Assembly (NCBI RefSeq): GCF_030065545.1
Contig: NZ_JASJNC010000007.1
Span: 248,001-312,000, forward strand
Source: Marinicella marina
Lineage (GTDB): Bacteria; Pseudomonadota; Gammaproteobacteria; Xanthomonadales; Marinicellaceae
Length of the DNA: 64,000 nt
Reading direction: 5' to 3'
The notes below the pieces were generated by a model. The model did not search any database and was not told where the DNA came from. It was given only the letters and a program-made list of their open reading frames with translations. A program made the translations under genes and the position numbers. Positions 44,070 through 52,726 of the stretch are shown here, piece after piece (within the stretch, counting starts at the first letter, position 1; each line of letters starts with the position of its first letter).

Positions 44070-46124
44070 TTGGCTGCAGAAAAATCGATTAATTTACTTA
44101 TTATCCATCAGTCTGAAGAAGAGGCAGAGCGCATTCTATCACTGCTGAGAAACTACCAGATTGCAGTACGTCCAACACGCTGCACCAACGAAGAGGATCT
44201 GGCCGGCATTCTTGAAAGAAAGCCGCTGGACATGGTGCTGTGTCAACAACTGCAAAGCGACTTACCTTGTCAGACTGTGGTCGACCACATCAAACGCATG
44301 GGCATGGACTTACCGGTGATTTCCCTGTTGAATGACTTTGATCCTGATTTGGTTCACGAAGCCATTGAGGCTGGCGCGGTTTCCTACTGTACCCCGAAAC
44401 TGCCAGACCACATGCGACACGTGATTCAACGTGATTTCAAGTCATTGCAAGATCGCAGAAAAAACATCTCACTGGAGCTGGAACTCAAGAACACAGAAAA
44501 AAGGTGTAATACCTTACTAGACTCCTCCAAACAAGCCATTGCATACATTCATGATGGCATGCATGTTTACTCCAATCAGTCCTACCAAGAACTGTTTGAG
44601 TACGATGATTTTGAAGAATTAGAAGTGACGCCTTTCTTGAATTTGATTGCCAAAGAGGATGTGGCAGATGCCAAAAAAATCCTCCGCGACATCACCAAAA
44701 ACATCATGCCAGAAAAAGACCTGGAGTTTAAATTAATCACCTCTGGTGGTGAAAAATTTGATGGCATGATCAACGTTTCAAAAGCCAACATCCATGGCGA
44801 GCAATGTGCGCAATTCATCATCAACATCCCTTCAGTTGACCCTGAAGTGGAAAAAGAGCTGTTTGAAATCAAGAATAAAGATTTATTAACAAAGTTTTAC
44901 AATCGATCTTATTTCAACAAATTACTCTCGGAATCCATCGACTCAGCCAAGAAGAAAGCCGGCGACAGTTTGCTAATGATTGGCATCGATGACATTGATA
45001 AACATGAAAAAGAATTGGGCATTGGTAATTTAGATTTATTCATTGTCAGTATCGCAGAATTTTTACAGAAAAAATTGGGCAAAGACGTTGATTATTGTCG
45101 TTACTCTGACAGCACCTTTATCTTGAAATTAAAAACATCGATTGAGAATGCTGAAAAAGTAGCTGATAAGTTACGCGGCATGATCACCGACCAAATTTTC
45201 AGTGCTGGCAGCACCTCTGTTAACTGCACAGTCAGCATATCAGTGACTCAACTCACACCACAAAGTGGTACTGAGTCAGACGTCATCAATACTTTAACAG
45301 AGAACATGAACGCTTTGATTGAAGCCGGTGGCAACCAAATCAAAGTGTTTGACCCAGCTGAAGAGGAAAAACAAGCACGCGCAGCATCCAAAGCTTGGAT
45401 TGACCGCATCACCGATGGTTTAGAAAACGACAAATTTGTCATTCATTATCAACCCATTGTTAACATTGATGGCGATGAAAAAGAACACTATGAAGTGTTG
45501 ATCAGACTGAAAGCCGAAGAGGACCAACTGATATATCCACAACAGTTCATTCCTGTTGCCATCAAATACGGCTTCATCACTGAAATTGATCATTGGGTTA
45601 TTAAAAAAGCCCTAGAATCAATCAAAAGTGCTGCCAGCAATGTGATGTTGTTTGTTAAGCTTTCTCATCACACGCTGACTGATGCAAGCTTTCCTAACTG
45701 GTTGGCTGACACACTCAAACGTTCTGGCGTCACTGGGGATAAATTGGCCTTTGAAGTGCGTGAAAGTGAGTTGGTCACCTATGCCACACAAATGAAACCC
45801 ATCATTAAATCAATCAAGGCAACGCATTGTTTGGTGGTGGTTGAAAAATTTGGCTCAGGTTTAAACTCATTCAGCATCTTGAAACATTTTCCAGTCGACA
45901 TGCTCAAAGTGGATAACAGCTTCATGCAGGATCTCGGCAGCAACGAAGAGAACCAAGAAAAAGTCAAAGTCATTGTTGATAAGGCGCACAATCAAGGCAA
46001 ACAAGTCATTTGTGAATTCATTGAAGATGCCTCAACCATGAGTATCATGTGGAAGATGTCGGTTAATTTTGTTCAAGGTAACTTCATCGCTGAACCCGGC
46101 GAGACCATGGAGCAAGTTGAATAA
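44070..46124 (+). CDS. fimX: FimX-like REC-PAS-GGDEF-EAL protein, probable c-di-GMP receptor for type IV pili
   Basis: The 684-residue protein starts at a TTG at 44070 with AAGGAAAAC upstream. It has a receiver-like domain (1-~125) with a Cys (LDMVLCQQ) where the phospho-acceptor Asp should be, a PAS-like region (~145-265), a degenerate GGDEF (~270-430; YSDSTF replaces GGDEF) and an EAL-type domain (~450-684) reading EVL in HYEVLIRL. These changes and the domain order match Pseudomonas FimX, which binds c-di-GMP with its EAL domain without cleaving it. FimX acts on type IV pilus assembly; the Pil-Chp genes are 8 kb away. It overlaps gluQ. Confidence 0.82.
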   Translation: MAAEKSINLLIIHQSEEEAERILSLLRNYQIAVRPTRCTNEEDLAGILERKPLDMVLCQQLQSDLPCQTVVDHIKRMGMDLPVISLLNDFDPDLVHEAIEAGAVSYCTPKLPDHMRHVIQRDFKSLQDRRKNISLELELKNTEKRCNTLLDSSKQAIAYIHDGMHVYSNQSYQELFEYDDFEELEVTPFLNLIAKEDVADAKKILRDITKNIMPEKDLEFKLITSGGEKFDGMINVSKANIHGEQCAQFIINIPSVDPEVEKELFEIKNKDLLTKFYNRSYFNKLLSESIDSAKKKAGDSLLMIGIDDIDKHEKELGIGNLDLFIVSIAEFLQKKLGKDVDYCRYSDSTFILKLKTSIENAEKVADKLRGMITDQIFSAGSTSVNCTVSISVTQLTPQSGTESDVINTLTENMNALIEAGGNQIKVFDPAEEEKQARAASKAWIDRITDGLENDKFVIHYQPIVNIDGDEKEHYEVLIRLKAEEDQLIYPQQFIPVAIKYGFITEIDHWVIKKALESIKSAASNVMLFVKLSHHTLTDASFPNWLADTLKRSGVTGDKLAFEVRESELVTYATQMKPIIKSIKATHCLVVVEKFGSGLNSFSILKHFPVDMLKVDNSFMQDLGSNEENQEKVKVIVDKAHNQGKQVICEFIEDASTMSIMWKMSVNFVQGNFIAEPGETMEQVE

Positions 46125-46992
46125 AAATAATTACCGCGGCCGCTTTGCGCCCTCGCCCACGGGTGATTTGCATTTTGGCTCATTGGTGGCAGCACTGATC
46201 AGCTACATCCAAGCCAAGACCCATGATGGCATTTGGTTGTTGAGGATTGAAGACATCGATGAGACCCGCACAGTAGCAGGAGCCGACCAAGCCATTATCA
46301 AAACACTGGCCAATTTTGGTATGCATGCCGATGAGCCAGTGATGTACCAAACCAATCCCGAGCGACAAGCCGCTTATCAAGCTGCGCTTGATCACCTCAC
46401 ACAGTCTGGATTGACTTACCCTTGTGTCTGTACCCGCACAAAACTGGCAGGTTCTGAGACTTACCCTGGATTCTGCCGAGATCAGATTATTGACCACTCA
46501 CAACCACATTCGATACGCTTGGCAACAGGTAATGAGGACTATGAGTTTGATGATTTCTGGCAAGGTCACCAGTTACAAAACATTGCCAAACAATCAGGCG
46601 ATTTCAACATAAAAAGAAAAGACGGCTTGTTTTGTTATATGTTGGCTGTGGTCATTGATGATGCCAGCCAAGGTGTGACAGAAGTGGTCAGGGGCATTGA
46701 CATCATGGATTCAACAGCCCGACAAATGCATTTGATTAAGCTACTTAATTTGCCTCAACCGAGTTATGCCCATTTCCCCATCATCACCCACAACCAGCTT
46801 AAACTGAGCAAACAAAACCACGCCAAAGCCATCAGCCATGAAGACCCCTACACGTTAACCCATTTGGCATTGAGTTTAATGGGACAAGAGCCGCCCCTGC
46901 TGCAACAAAAAACCCAGTCGAATTTACTCAACTGGGCGATTGAAAATTGGCAGCCAGAGAAGCTGAACAACCTTGCTAAGATTAATTACTGA
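46117..46992 (+). CDS. gluQ: Glutamyl-Q tRNA(Asp) synthetase
   Basis: GluQ-RS charges queuosine-34 of tRNA-Asp with glutamate. The catalytic core has RGRFAPSPTGDLHFGSLVAA (HIGH-like motif), LLRIEDIDETR, the four-Cys zinc pattern (YPCVCTRTKL ... GFCRDQ), VVRGIDIMDST and the KMSKS-like LKLSKQNH. No C-terminal anticodon-binding domain is present, as expected. I chose a TTG at 46117 with GGAG upstream, overlapping the fimX stop by 8 bp and giving 291 residues. An ATG in frame is not available near the conserved N-terminus. Its last 7 bases overlap the convergent cyclophilin gene. Confidence 0.9.
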   Translation: MNKNNYRGRFAPSPTGDLHFGSLVAALISYIQAKTHDGIWLLRIEDIDETRTVAGADQAIIKTLANFGMHADEPVMYQTNPERQAAYQAALDHLTQSGLTYPCVCTRTKLAGSETYPGFCRDQIIDHSQPHSIRLATGNEDYEFDDFWQGHQLQNIAKQSGDFNIKRKDGLFCYMLAVVIDDASQGVTEVVRGIDIMDSTARQMHLIKLLNLPQPSYAHFPIITHNQLKLSKQNHAKAISHEDPYTLTHLALSLMGQEPPLLQQKTQSNLLNWAIENWQPEKLNNLAKINY

Positions 46993-48038
46993 GCAGTAAC
47001 ACCGGTATTGGCTGCATTCGCCAATTCCTCACACAAAGCCACATTAGCCCCTGAAATCCTTTGGATGTTCATGGTGTTGGCCACCTCTGGCTCTTGTAAG
47101 TCGTAACTGAAAACTGCTGTGGAGCAGTCGTTAAAATCAATACTCATGCTACCCACACGTGTGGTGCTGACATTTTGTGGGTCATCAAATCGACCACCAC
47201 TGGTTTTGAACACGTCACCGACAAAGCTGTTGCCATCGAAACTACCCGCTGCGGTTAACCAACGATTGGACGCATCACCAATCGCTTTGGTTGGGTCAGC
47301 TTCGTCATCGAATGTATACCACCCAACAATCACCGTATCGGCGCTGGGCAACACTTCGAGGTATAAACCTTGACCATTGGTGGCCGGATTAAACCAAGCA
47401 CCGGATAAACCGAAGTTGATTTGGAAAGTATCTGATAATTGATATGCTCTGATAATTTTCACCATGTTTGTTTCTGTCACCGCGTTGTTATCAAAACTAA
47501 AACGGTATACCGGAAACTCACCAAAAACACCTTGAGGTGTGGCATCAAAATAATTTATACGTAGCAGCGACTCAATGGTAAAAACAGTCTCTAAACCGGA
47601 GGACACTTCTCCAAACACAGTAAATCCAGTGCTGCTATTAGTAGAATCTAAATCTTGGTTGTTTGCTACATTAAAAAACCATTGATTGGTCGCAGAGTTT
47701 GGGTCTGACAACCTAGCCATCGCAATGGTGCCAATTGTATTTGAAATTTGCGCCTCATTGATAATTGGATCATCAGTCTGAACTGTTTGAAATTGGTTAT
47801 TACCTAGAAATCTGAACCCACCTCCTTGAACAACAAAACCTGGGACTGTCCTGTGAAAGACTGTGTTGTCATAATCTCCTCGATTCACATAGTTCAGAAA
47901 GTTTTCTACCGTGACTGGGGCTTGCTCATCAAACAACTCGATTTCAATATCACCTAAGGTGGTTTCAAATCGAACAGTGGTGGCGTTGACTGAAAAAATG
48001 AAACTTAATAACAAGCACATAAAAGTGATTTTCTTCAT
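46986..48038 (-). CDS. Secreted cyclophilin-type peptidyl-prolyl isomerase with extra C-terminal domain
   Basis: The 350-residue protein has a signal peptide (MKKITFMCLLLSFIFSVNA) and a cyclophilin domain (~21-195): VTVENFLNYVNRGDYDNTVF, HRTVPGFVVQGGGF and GTIAMARLSDPNSATNQWFF carry the family pattern, with the active-site Arg in HRTVPGF and the QxxF of SATNQWFF retained. Residues ~200-340 form a separate beta-rich module (INFGLSGAWFNPATNGQGLY, VIVGWYTFDDE, W and Gly-rich strands) seen in exported proteins of some gammaproteobacteria, function unknown. GAGGAATCC precedes the ATG. It follows the 5'-nucleotidase by 15 bp. Confidence 0.85.
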   Translation of the reverse strand: MKKITFMCLLLSFIFSVNATTVRFETTLGDIEIELFDEQAPVTVENFLNYVNRGDYDNTVFHRTVPGFVVQGGGFRFLGNNQFQTVQTDDPIINEAQISNTIGTIAMARLSDPNSATNQWFFNVANNQDLDSTNSSTGFTVFGEVSSGLETVFTIESLLRINYFDATPQGVFGEFPVYRFSFDNNAVTETNMVKIIRAYQLSDTFQINFGLSGAWFNPATNGQGLYLEVLPSADTVIVGWYTFDDEADPTKAIGDASNRWLTAAGSFDGNSFVGDVFKTSGGRFDDPQNVSTTRVGSMSIDFNDCSTAVFSYDLQEPEVANTMNIQRISGANVALCEELANAANTGVTAQ

Positions 48039-48053
48039 GATTGGATTCCTCTT

Positions 48054-48938
48054 TTATTTGTTTTGATTGGTGACACCATAAGGCACGTGGCCAGTGGCGG
48101 TGTGTTCGGATGCAGTTTTAACATAAGTTAATTGATCCTCAAAGAATATATCTGCTTTAAATGATTGCAAGAACTTAGCCTTATCCTGCCCACCCAAAAA
48201 CAAGGCTTCATCAATGCGGATGCCCCACTGCCGCAAAGTCAATATCACACGCTTGTGTGAAGGCGCTGAGCGGGCTGTGACCAAAGCCGTTCTGATTGGT
48301 GATTCACCGCTGGCAAACAGTGACTGTAAATCATGTAATTTCTTCAAAAAAGCACTGAATGGACCAGGGTTCAATGGCTCATTACGGCGTTTGTGTTCAT
48401 TTTGGCGAAAAGCCTCTAGGCCACCTGTTTGGTAGATTTGTTCTGATTCATCTGAAAACAGCACCGCATCTCCATCGAACGCCACCCGCACTTGTTCATC
48501 ATTTTGAATGGCGGCTTTGCGCGTCATCAAATGGGCCGCGGCATAACCAGCGTTGATGGCGCCGATGACATCGGCATGATGTGCTGATAAAAATAACTCA
48601 ACCCCCAGTGCTGATAAATAATCATAGGGAGATCCGCCATTGCTGAACACGGCGCGGCTGATGTCCAAACCATGATGCTCAATGGAATTAAAAATCCGCA
48701 GACCAGTATCACCATTGTTGCGCGAGACCAACACCACTTCAACTTGTGGCTCATTGGTATCAGGGTGCTTGATGTTCAATAGCTTTTGTACCAACGGAAA
48801 GGCCACACCTGGCTCCAGAGGTTCATCTTCGTTTCTGAGCTGGTAGCTGCGGTAAGCTTCAATGCCTTGTTCTAAATAGATTTGATGGGCATCATCCAAA
48901 TCAAACAAGGTCCTGGATGATATGGCTAAGGTCAGCAT
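48054..48938 (-). CDS. 5'-nucleotidase (cytosolic IA-like)
   Basis: The 294-residue protein matches the bacterial NT5C1A-type 5'-nucleotidase family: LAISSRTLFDLDDAHQIYLE at the N-terminus, VVLVSRNNGDTGLRIFNSIE, VAFDGDAVLFSDESEQI (haloacid-dehalogenase-like Asp motif), and KADIFFEDQLTYVKTA. It probably dephosphorylates nucleoside monophosphates. The start overlaps the nadK stop by one base (TGATG), so the two are translationally coupled. No signal peptide is visible. Confidence 0.85.
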   Translation of the reverse strand: MLTLAISSRTLFDLDDAHQIYLEQGIEAYRSYQLRNEDEPLEPGVAFPLVQKLLNIKHPDTNEPQVEVVLVSRNNGDTGLRIFNSIEHHGLDISRAVFSNGGSPYDYLSALGVELFLSAHHADVIGAINAGYAAAHLMTRKAAIQNDEQVRVAFDGDAVLFSDESEQIYQTGGLEAFRQNEHKRRNEPLNPGPFSAFLKKLHDLQSLFASGESPIRTALVTARSAPSHKRVILTLRQWGIRIDEALFLGGQDKAKFLQSFKADIFFEDQLTYVKTASEHTATGHVPYGVTNQNK

Positions 48939-49693
48939 CAGGAAAACTGCTCATTGATGATGCGGTCTTCTAGATTGTGCTGCTCATCGTACAAAGCCCT
49001 GATTTTGATGTCTTTGGCCTCACTGATTACCACCTCGCTGACATCGCGAATTTCGGTGTTATCGGCGGTGGCAGAAACCGGTCTTTTATCGTGGCTTTTG
49101 ACCCTGAAGGTGACCTCGGCATGTGATGGAATGATGGCACCGCGCCAACGCCTAGGCCGGAAAGGACTGATCGGCGTCAAAGCCAAGATCTCACTGCCCA
49201 AAGGAATCACTGGACCATGCGCTGAAAGATTATAGGCCGTCGATCCGGCGGGGGTGGCCACCATCACGCCGTCACCCACCAGTTTTTCTATTTTGCTTTG
49301 ACCATTGATAAGTATTTCAATGTGCGCTGACTGCTTGGTTTGGCGCAACAAAGAGACTTCATTGATGGCCAGTGAGGCCTCTTGTTTGCCAGCCACGGTG
49401 GTGGCCAACATTTTTAGAGGATGTAAAACCGTTTCTTTGGCCGCTTGGATGCGACTGATCAGGTCTTTATCATCATAATCGTTCATCAAAAAACCCACAG
49501 TGCCTCGTCGCAGACCAAAAACAGGTATGGTTTCATACATAAACTGGTGCAAACATTGCAACATAAAACCATCACCACCCAGCACCACAATCACATCCGC
49601 ATTAAGTGGTTCATGTTGACCATAGCGTGCAATCAACTGTTTCAATGAGTTTTGTGACTTGTTTGTCTCGCTGGCTAAAAAAGCTAATTTCAT
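48938..49693 (-). CDS. nadK: NAD kinase
   Basis: NadK phosphorylates NAD to NADP. The 251-residue protein has the GGDG motif (VVLGGDGFMLQCLH), LAINEVSLLRQT (NE motif) and DGVMVATPAGSTAYNLSAHG. At 251 residues it is shorter than E. coli NadK (292) and resembles the compact form found in alphaproteobacteria and some gammaproteobacteria. It begins 4 bp after gspK, so it is likely co-transcribed with the pseudopilin genes. Confidence 0.93.
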   Translation of the reverse strand: MKLAFLASETNKSQNSLKQLIARYGQHEPLNADVIVVLGGDGFMLQCLHQFMYETIPVFGLRRGTVGFLMNDYDDKDLISRIQAAKETVLHPLKMLATTVAGKQEASLAINEVSLLRQTKQSAHIEILINGQSKIEKLVGDGVMVATPAGSTAYNLSAHGPVIPLGSEILALTPISPFRPRRWRGAIIPSHAEVTFRVKSHDKRPVSATADNTEIRDVSEVVISEAKDIKIRALYDEQHNLEDRIINEQFS

Positions 49694-49697
49694 CTGA

Positions 49698-50699
49698 TTA
49701 GTTTACCAAAGGCTTGGGTAGATAGGGGCTCAATGAGCGACTGATTACACGGGCGTTACCAACAGGGGTGCGCTGCAACAAGGCATATTGAACAAACTCA
49801 CTGCCATCCATCTGCACCAAAGAACTGGCCTGTAAGTGTCTGGTTTGGGTACTGAGCAAAGTTCCTATTTTAGTTTTAATGGTATCATCCACTGCATATA
49901 AGATGGTTGAATCTCGTTCAAAATCATCCATACTCAGGTACTGCGCACTGCCGTTTTTATACAAACGCAATGACATCTCTGGAGTAATTAAAGGTGTTAA
50001 TGCATTGAACATCACTGGCGCCATGGTGTTGACATTCATGCGAGTGGCTTCGTTAGTGATAGGCAAGGTGCTGACATAAGGCGCCAGTCGATTGAAGTCC
50101 TCCGCAGCCAATCCATCGAGTAAAGCCAGTTCCTCAATGTGTTTGAAGTATTGACCACTGGTTTGGTAAGCCGGTGACTTGGCCAAATAGACAAAATCCT
50201 CTGCGCCATTGGGTTGTGGCACTTGATCGCTATCAATCCAATCGATGATTTTATCAGCCAGCGTGATGTCCAACTCCAAGGCCAATAACAACTGCCGCAA
50301 GTAAGCCACGTGCTCGGGTGATTGTTGGCCATTGATAATGACATTGTTGATATTAAAACGGTCATTCAAACCAACCAAAGTACCTGAAAGCACTGCGCCC
50401 TCAACTGCCATACCCTGCACACCTTGTAACCATGGATCTAAGTTACTGTCATGATCGTTTTCATCTTGTTCATAATCTGCTTTAAGAATGTCACTGGCCC
50501 ACAACAACATACCTTGAGCAAAATGTTTGGCCTGATAGGCCTGCTGCAAGTTAAACAAGCGTGCCGTTGATAATTGGTTGTTGTACCAAATGGTCACGGC
50601 CAATGAACTGGCGATGGCAATCATCACCAATGCCATCAGCATCGCCATACCACTGTTTGTTTGTTTTACCGGTCTCACAGGAACCCCGTTTGTTGCCAT
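49698..50699 (-). CDS. gspK: Type II secretion minor pseudopilin GspK
   Basis: The 333-residue protein has a prepilin-like leader ending SGMAMLMALVMIAI, a hydrophobic helix, and a large inserted globular domain (ILKADYEQDENDHDSNLDPW, LVGLNDRFNINNVIINGQ, IDWIDSDQVPQPNGAED). Glu+5 is absent, as usual for GspK. It caps the pseudopilus tip with GspI and GspJ. It overlaps gspJ by 25 bp. Confidence 0.92.
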   Translation of the reverse strand: MATNGVPVRPVKQTNSGMAMLMALVMIAIASSLAVTIWYNNQLSTARLFNLQQAYQAKHFAQGMLLWASDILKADYEQDENDHDSNLDPWLQGVQGMAVEGAVLSGTLVGLNDRFNINNVIINGQQSPEHVAYLRQLLLALELDITLADKIIDWIDSDQVPQPNGAEDFVYLAKSPAYQTSGQYFKHIEELALLDGLAAEDFNRLAPYVSTLPITNEATRMNVNTMAPVMFNALTPLITPEMSLRLYKNGSAQYLSMDDFERDSTILYAVDDTIKTKIGTLLSTQTRHLQASSLVQMDGSEFVQYALLQRTPVGNARVISRSLSPYLPKPLVN

Positions 50700-51307
50700 G
50701 GGACGACTTTAATAGTACTGACTTGTCCTTGGGCATTTTCGATTTCACAGTTGATTGAATCGGGCAATTGACTGAACTGTCTTTGATCATTGGGCCATCG
50801 GGGCTGAATCACTCCTGTGAGGTTTTCATAGCCACAGTTGAATCGATTAAGTGGCATCATCAAGCGCTCTTGCCATTGGTTACCGCTCAGTGGCATGGCT
50901 GCTTGTTGGGTGGCCCGATACCAATTGTCATTACGCACATACCAGCGGACCCTAATAAGCGGTGTTTTTAGGTTACTGTTGCGACTTTCTAAACGGGTTC
51001 TTTTAACTGGAGCCAACACTGACTGGTACTTCAGAAAGGTCAAGGATTGGCTGTTGGCTATGAATTCACCTTGGCTTAAATTATTCACATATTGTTGTGA
51101 ACTGGTGGCCATTTGCAGGTCAGTTTGGAACAGATAAACCGCTAAATTTTCATTGTTCAGGATTTTATTTTTCGCATCCAGACTGGCTTTGGCTGACGCC
51201 AGGGTGTCTATACTCATAAAAGCCATGGCAGAGATAACTGCCAAGATGCCGGCAGCAACCAGGACCTCCAATAATGTCATGCCTTGTTGTTTGAGCTGGC
51301 GCCTCAT
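50675..51307 (-). CDS. gspJ: Type II secretion minor pseudopilin GspJ
   Basis: The 210-residue protein has a short leader and GMTLLEVLVAAGILAVISAM, where Met replaces the usual Phe after the cleavage glycine. The rest shows the GspJ beta domain (YLFQTDLQMATSSQQYVN; IRVRWYVRNDNWYRATQ). It overlaps gspI by 4 bp and gspK by 25 bp. Confidence 0.9.
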   Translation of the reverse strand: MRRQLKQQGMTLLEVLVAAGILAVISAMAFMSIDTLASAKASLDAKNKILNNENLAVYLFQTDLQMATSSQQYVNNLSQGEFIANSQSLTFLKYQSVLAPVKRTRLESRNSNLKTPLIRVRWYVRNDNWYRATQQAAMPLSGNQWQERLMMPLNRFNCGYENLTGVIQPRWPNDQRQFSQLPDSINCEIENAQGQVSTIKVVPWQQTGFL

Positions 51308-51678
51308 CTCAGCTTGAAACCGGTTAATTGGGCATCAAAATAATCCAAAGCCCTGTCTTTCCCTACCACCAAATCTATGCGATTGATGCTTTCATTGTCG
51401 GTACTTTTAAGTTCAGCGCGCCAATAGTAATTCCGATCAGAAAATAACTCCTGTCCTTGGTGCGTGCCAATAGTTAAATCACTGCGCTGATATAGCTGCA
51501 TCATGACTTGATCGGCCACATGATACGCTGCTGATTTTTCAGCAACCGTAGTTGTTATTCTGGTACCTGTTTGTGCCGCTTGTACCAAAGCCACCAAACC
51601 GACACTGATCACCAACAAGGCCAACATCACTTCCATCAAAGTGAAGCCCTTGTGCTTATTAAGACATTGCGATGACAT
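51304..51678 (-). CDS. gspI: Type II secretion minor pseudopilin GspI
   Basis: The 124-residue protein starts MSSQCLNKHKGFTLMEVMLA with a standard prepilin cleavage site and Glu5, followed by the hydrophobic helix and a small domain. Its stop overlaps the gspJ start by 4 bp. Identity comes from gene order as well as sequence. Confidence 0.9.
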   Translation of the reverse strand: MSSQCLNKHKGFTLMEVMLALLVISVGLVALVQAAQTGTRITTTVAEKSAAYHVADQVMMQLYQRSDLTIGTHQGQELFSDRNYYWRAELKSTDNESINRIDLVVGKDRALDYFDAQLTGFKLR

Positions 51679-52185
51679 CTAAAACTCAGCCCAAGTTGAG
51701 GTTAATTGCCATGGCGATGTGGTACTCAATACAAAATAATCGGTAGTTTGTTGTTGGTTGTTGGCATAAAAGCGCAGCTCAAATCCATTCCAAGAACCAT
51801 CAGTTTGGCACACAATTTGCGGCAAACCTTCTGGTTCAACCGGTAAATCTTGACTCAAACCATCAAGCAACAACTCAACACTGACTACCTCGGAGAGTGG
51901 CGGTAACTCGATGTTCTCAACCAACTGCCAAGTGGGTTGTCGGTAGCGAAAAATCTGGTATCCCAATTGATTAAACTCAATGCCCAATGCCTGGTTATCA
52001 AACACCGCCTTTTGACACAGGAAAACCAGATGTTGTTCAGTTGTTTTGGCTTGGTTCATCACCGTACGTTCGACTGACTGGCTATTGATGATGTTGGCAC
52101 CCACTGCCGTCATGACACCGATGATTAACACCACCAGTAAAATTTCTAATAAGGTAAACCCTTGGGTTCTGAGCGAATCTTTCAA
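51679..52185 (-). CDS. gspH: Type II secretion pseudopilin GspH
   Basis: The 168-residue protein begins MKDSLRTQGFTLLEILLVVL and has a C-terminal GspH/FimT-like domain (YQIFRYRQPTWQLVENIELP). It is directly adjacent to gspI and 15 bp after gspG. Confidence 0.88.
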   Translation of the reverse strand: MKDSLRTQGFTLLEILLVVLIIGVMTAVGANIINSQSVERTVMNQAKTTEQHLVFLCQKAVFDNQALGIEFNQLGYQIFRYRQPTWQLVENIELPPLSEVVSVELLLDGLSQDLPVEPEGLPQIVCQTDGSWNGFELRFYANNQQQTTDYFVLSTTSPWQLTSTWAEF

Positions 52186-52200
52186 AGTATTATACAGTTC

Positions 52201-52647
52201 TTACCAATTACCTAAATCGGCATCAAGGCCTTCACCACCAGGCTGACCATCGGCACCAAAGGAGTAAATATCAATCACTGCCCGATTACCGGGATTGAGG
52301 TATTGATAGGGATTGCCCCATGGATCCTCTGGCAGTTTTGCGACATAACCACCTGGCTTCCAGTTTTTTGCTTCTGGTGTGCCACTGGGTTTTTGCACCA
52401 ACGCTTGAAGACCCTGTGAAGTACTGGGATAATTGAAGTTATCCATTTTGTACATGCCCAACGAGGTTTCAAGGTTTTTGATGTCTGCTTGTGCCCGCGA
52501 GACTCTGGCCTTATCTGGTGCATCCAAAAATTGCGGTACCACAGTCACCGCCAGGATACTTAAAATAACCACCACAATCAAAATTTCCATCAAGGTGAAA
52601 CCAACTTGATGGCGACTGCTTGTTGAAGTATTTTTGTATGTTTTCAT
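52201..52647 (-). CDS. gspG: Type II secretion major pseudopilin GspG
   Basis: From the ATG at 52647 (MKTYKNTSTSSRHQVGFTLM) the product is 148 residues with a 16-residue prepilin leader. Upstream in-frame ATG codons exist but would give an unusually long leader; none has a clear Shine-Dalgarno sequence. The mature part has FTLMEILIVVVILSILAVTV, VSRAQADIKNLETSLGMYK, GGYVAKLPEDPWGNPYQYLN and FGADGQPGGEGLDADLGNW, with the conserved calcium-site aspartates. It heads gspG-H-I-J-K and is divergent from rsmE. Confidence 0.94.
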   Translation of the reverse strand: MKTYKNTSTSSRHQVGFTLMEILIVVVILSILAVTVVPQFLDAPDKARVSRAQADIKNLETSLGMYKMDNFNYPSTSQGLQALVQKPSGTPEAKNWKPGGYVAKLPEDPWGNPYQYLNPGNRAVIDIYSFGADGQPGGEGLDADLGNW

Positions 52648-52726
52648 ATTTAGTTGAGTTGTTTTTGAGTTATGATTATATGCCATTTTATTGGCAGCTG
52701 CCACGTTAGGCGATTGATTTACCAGC

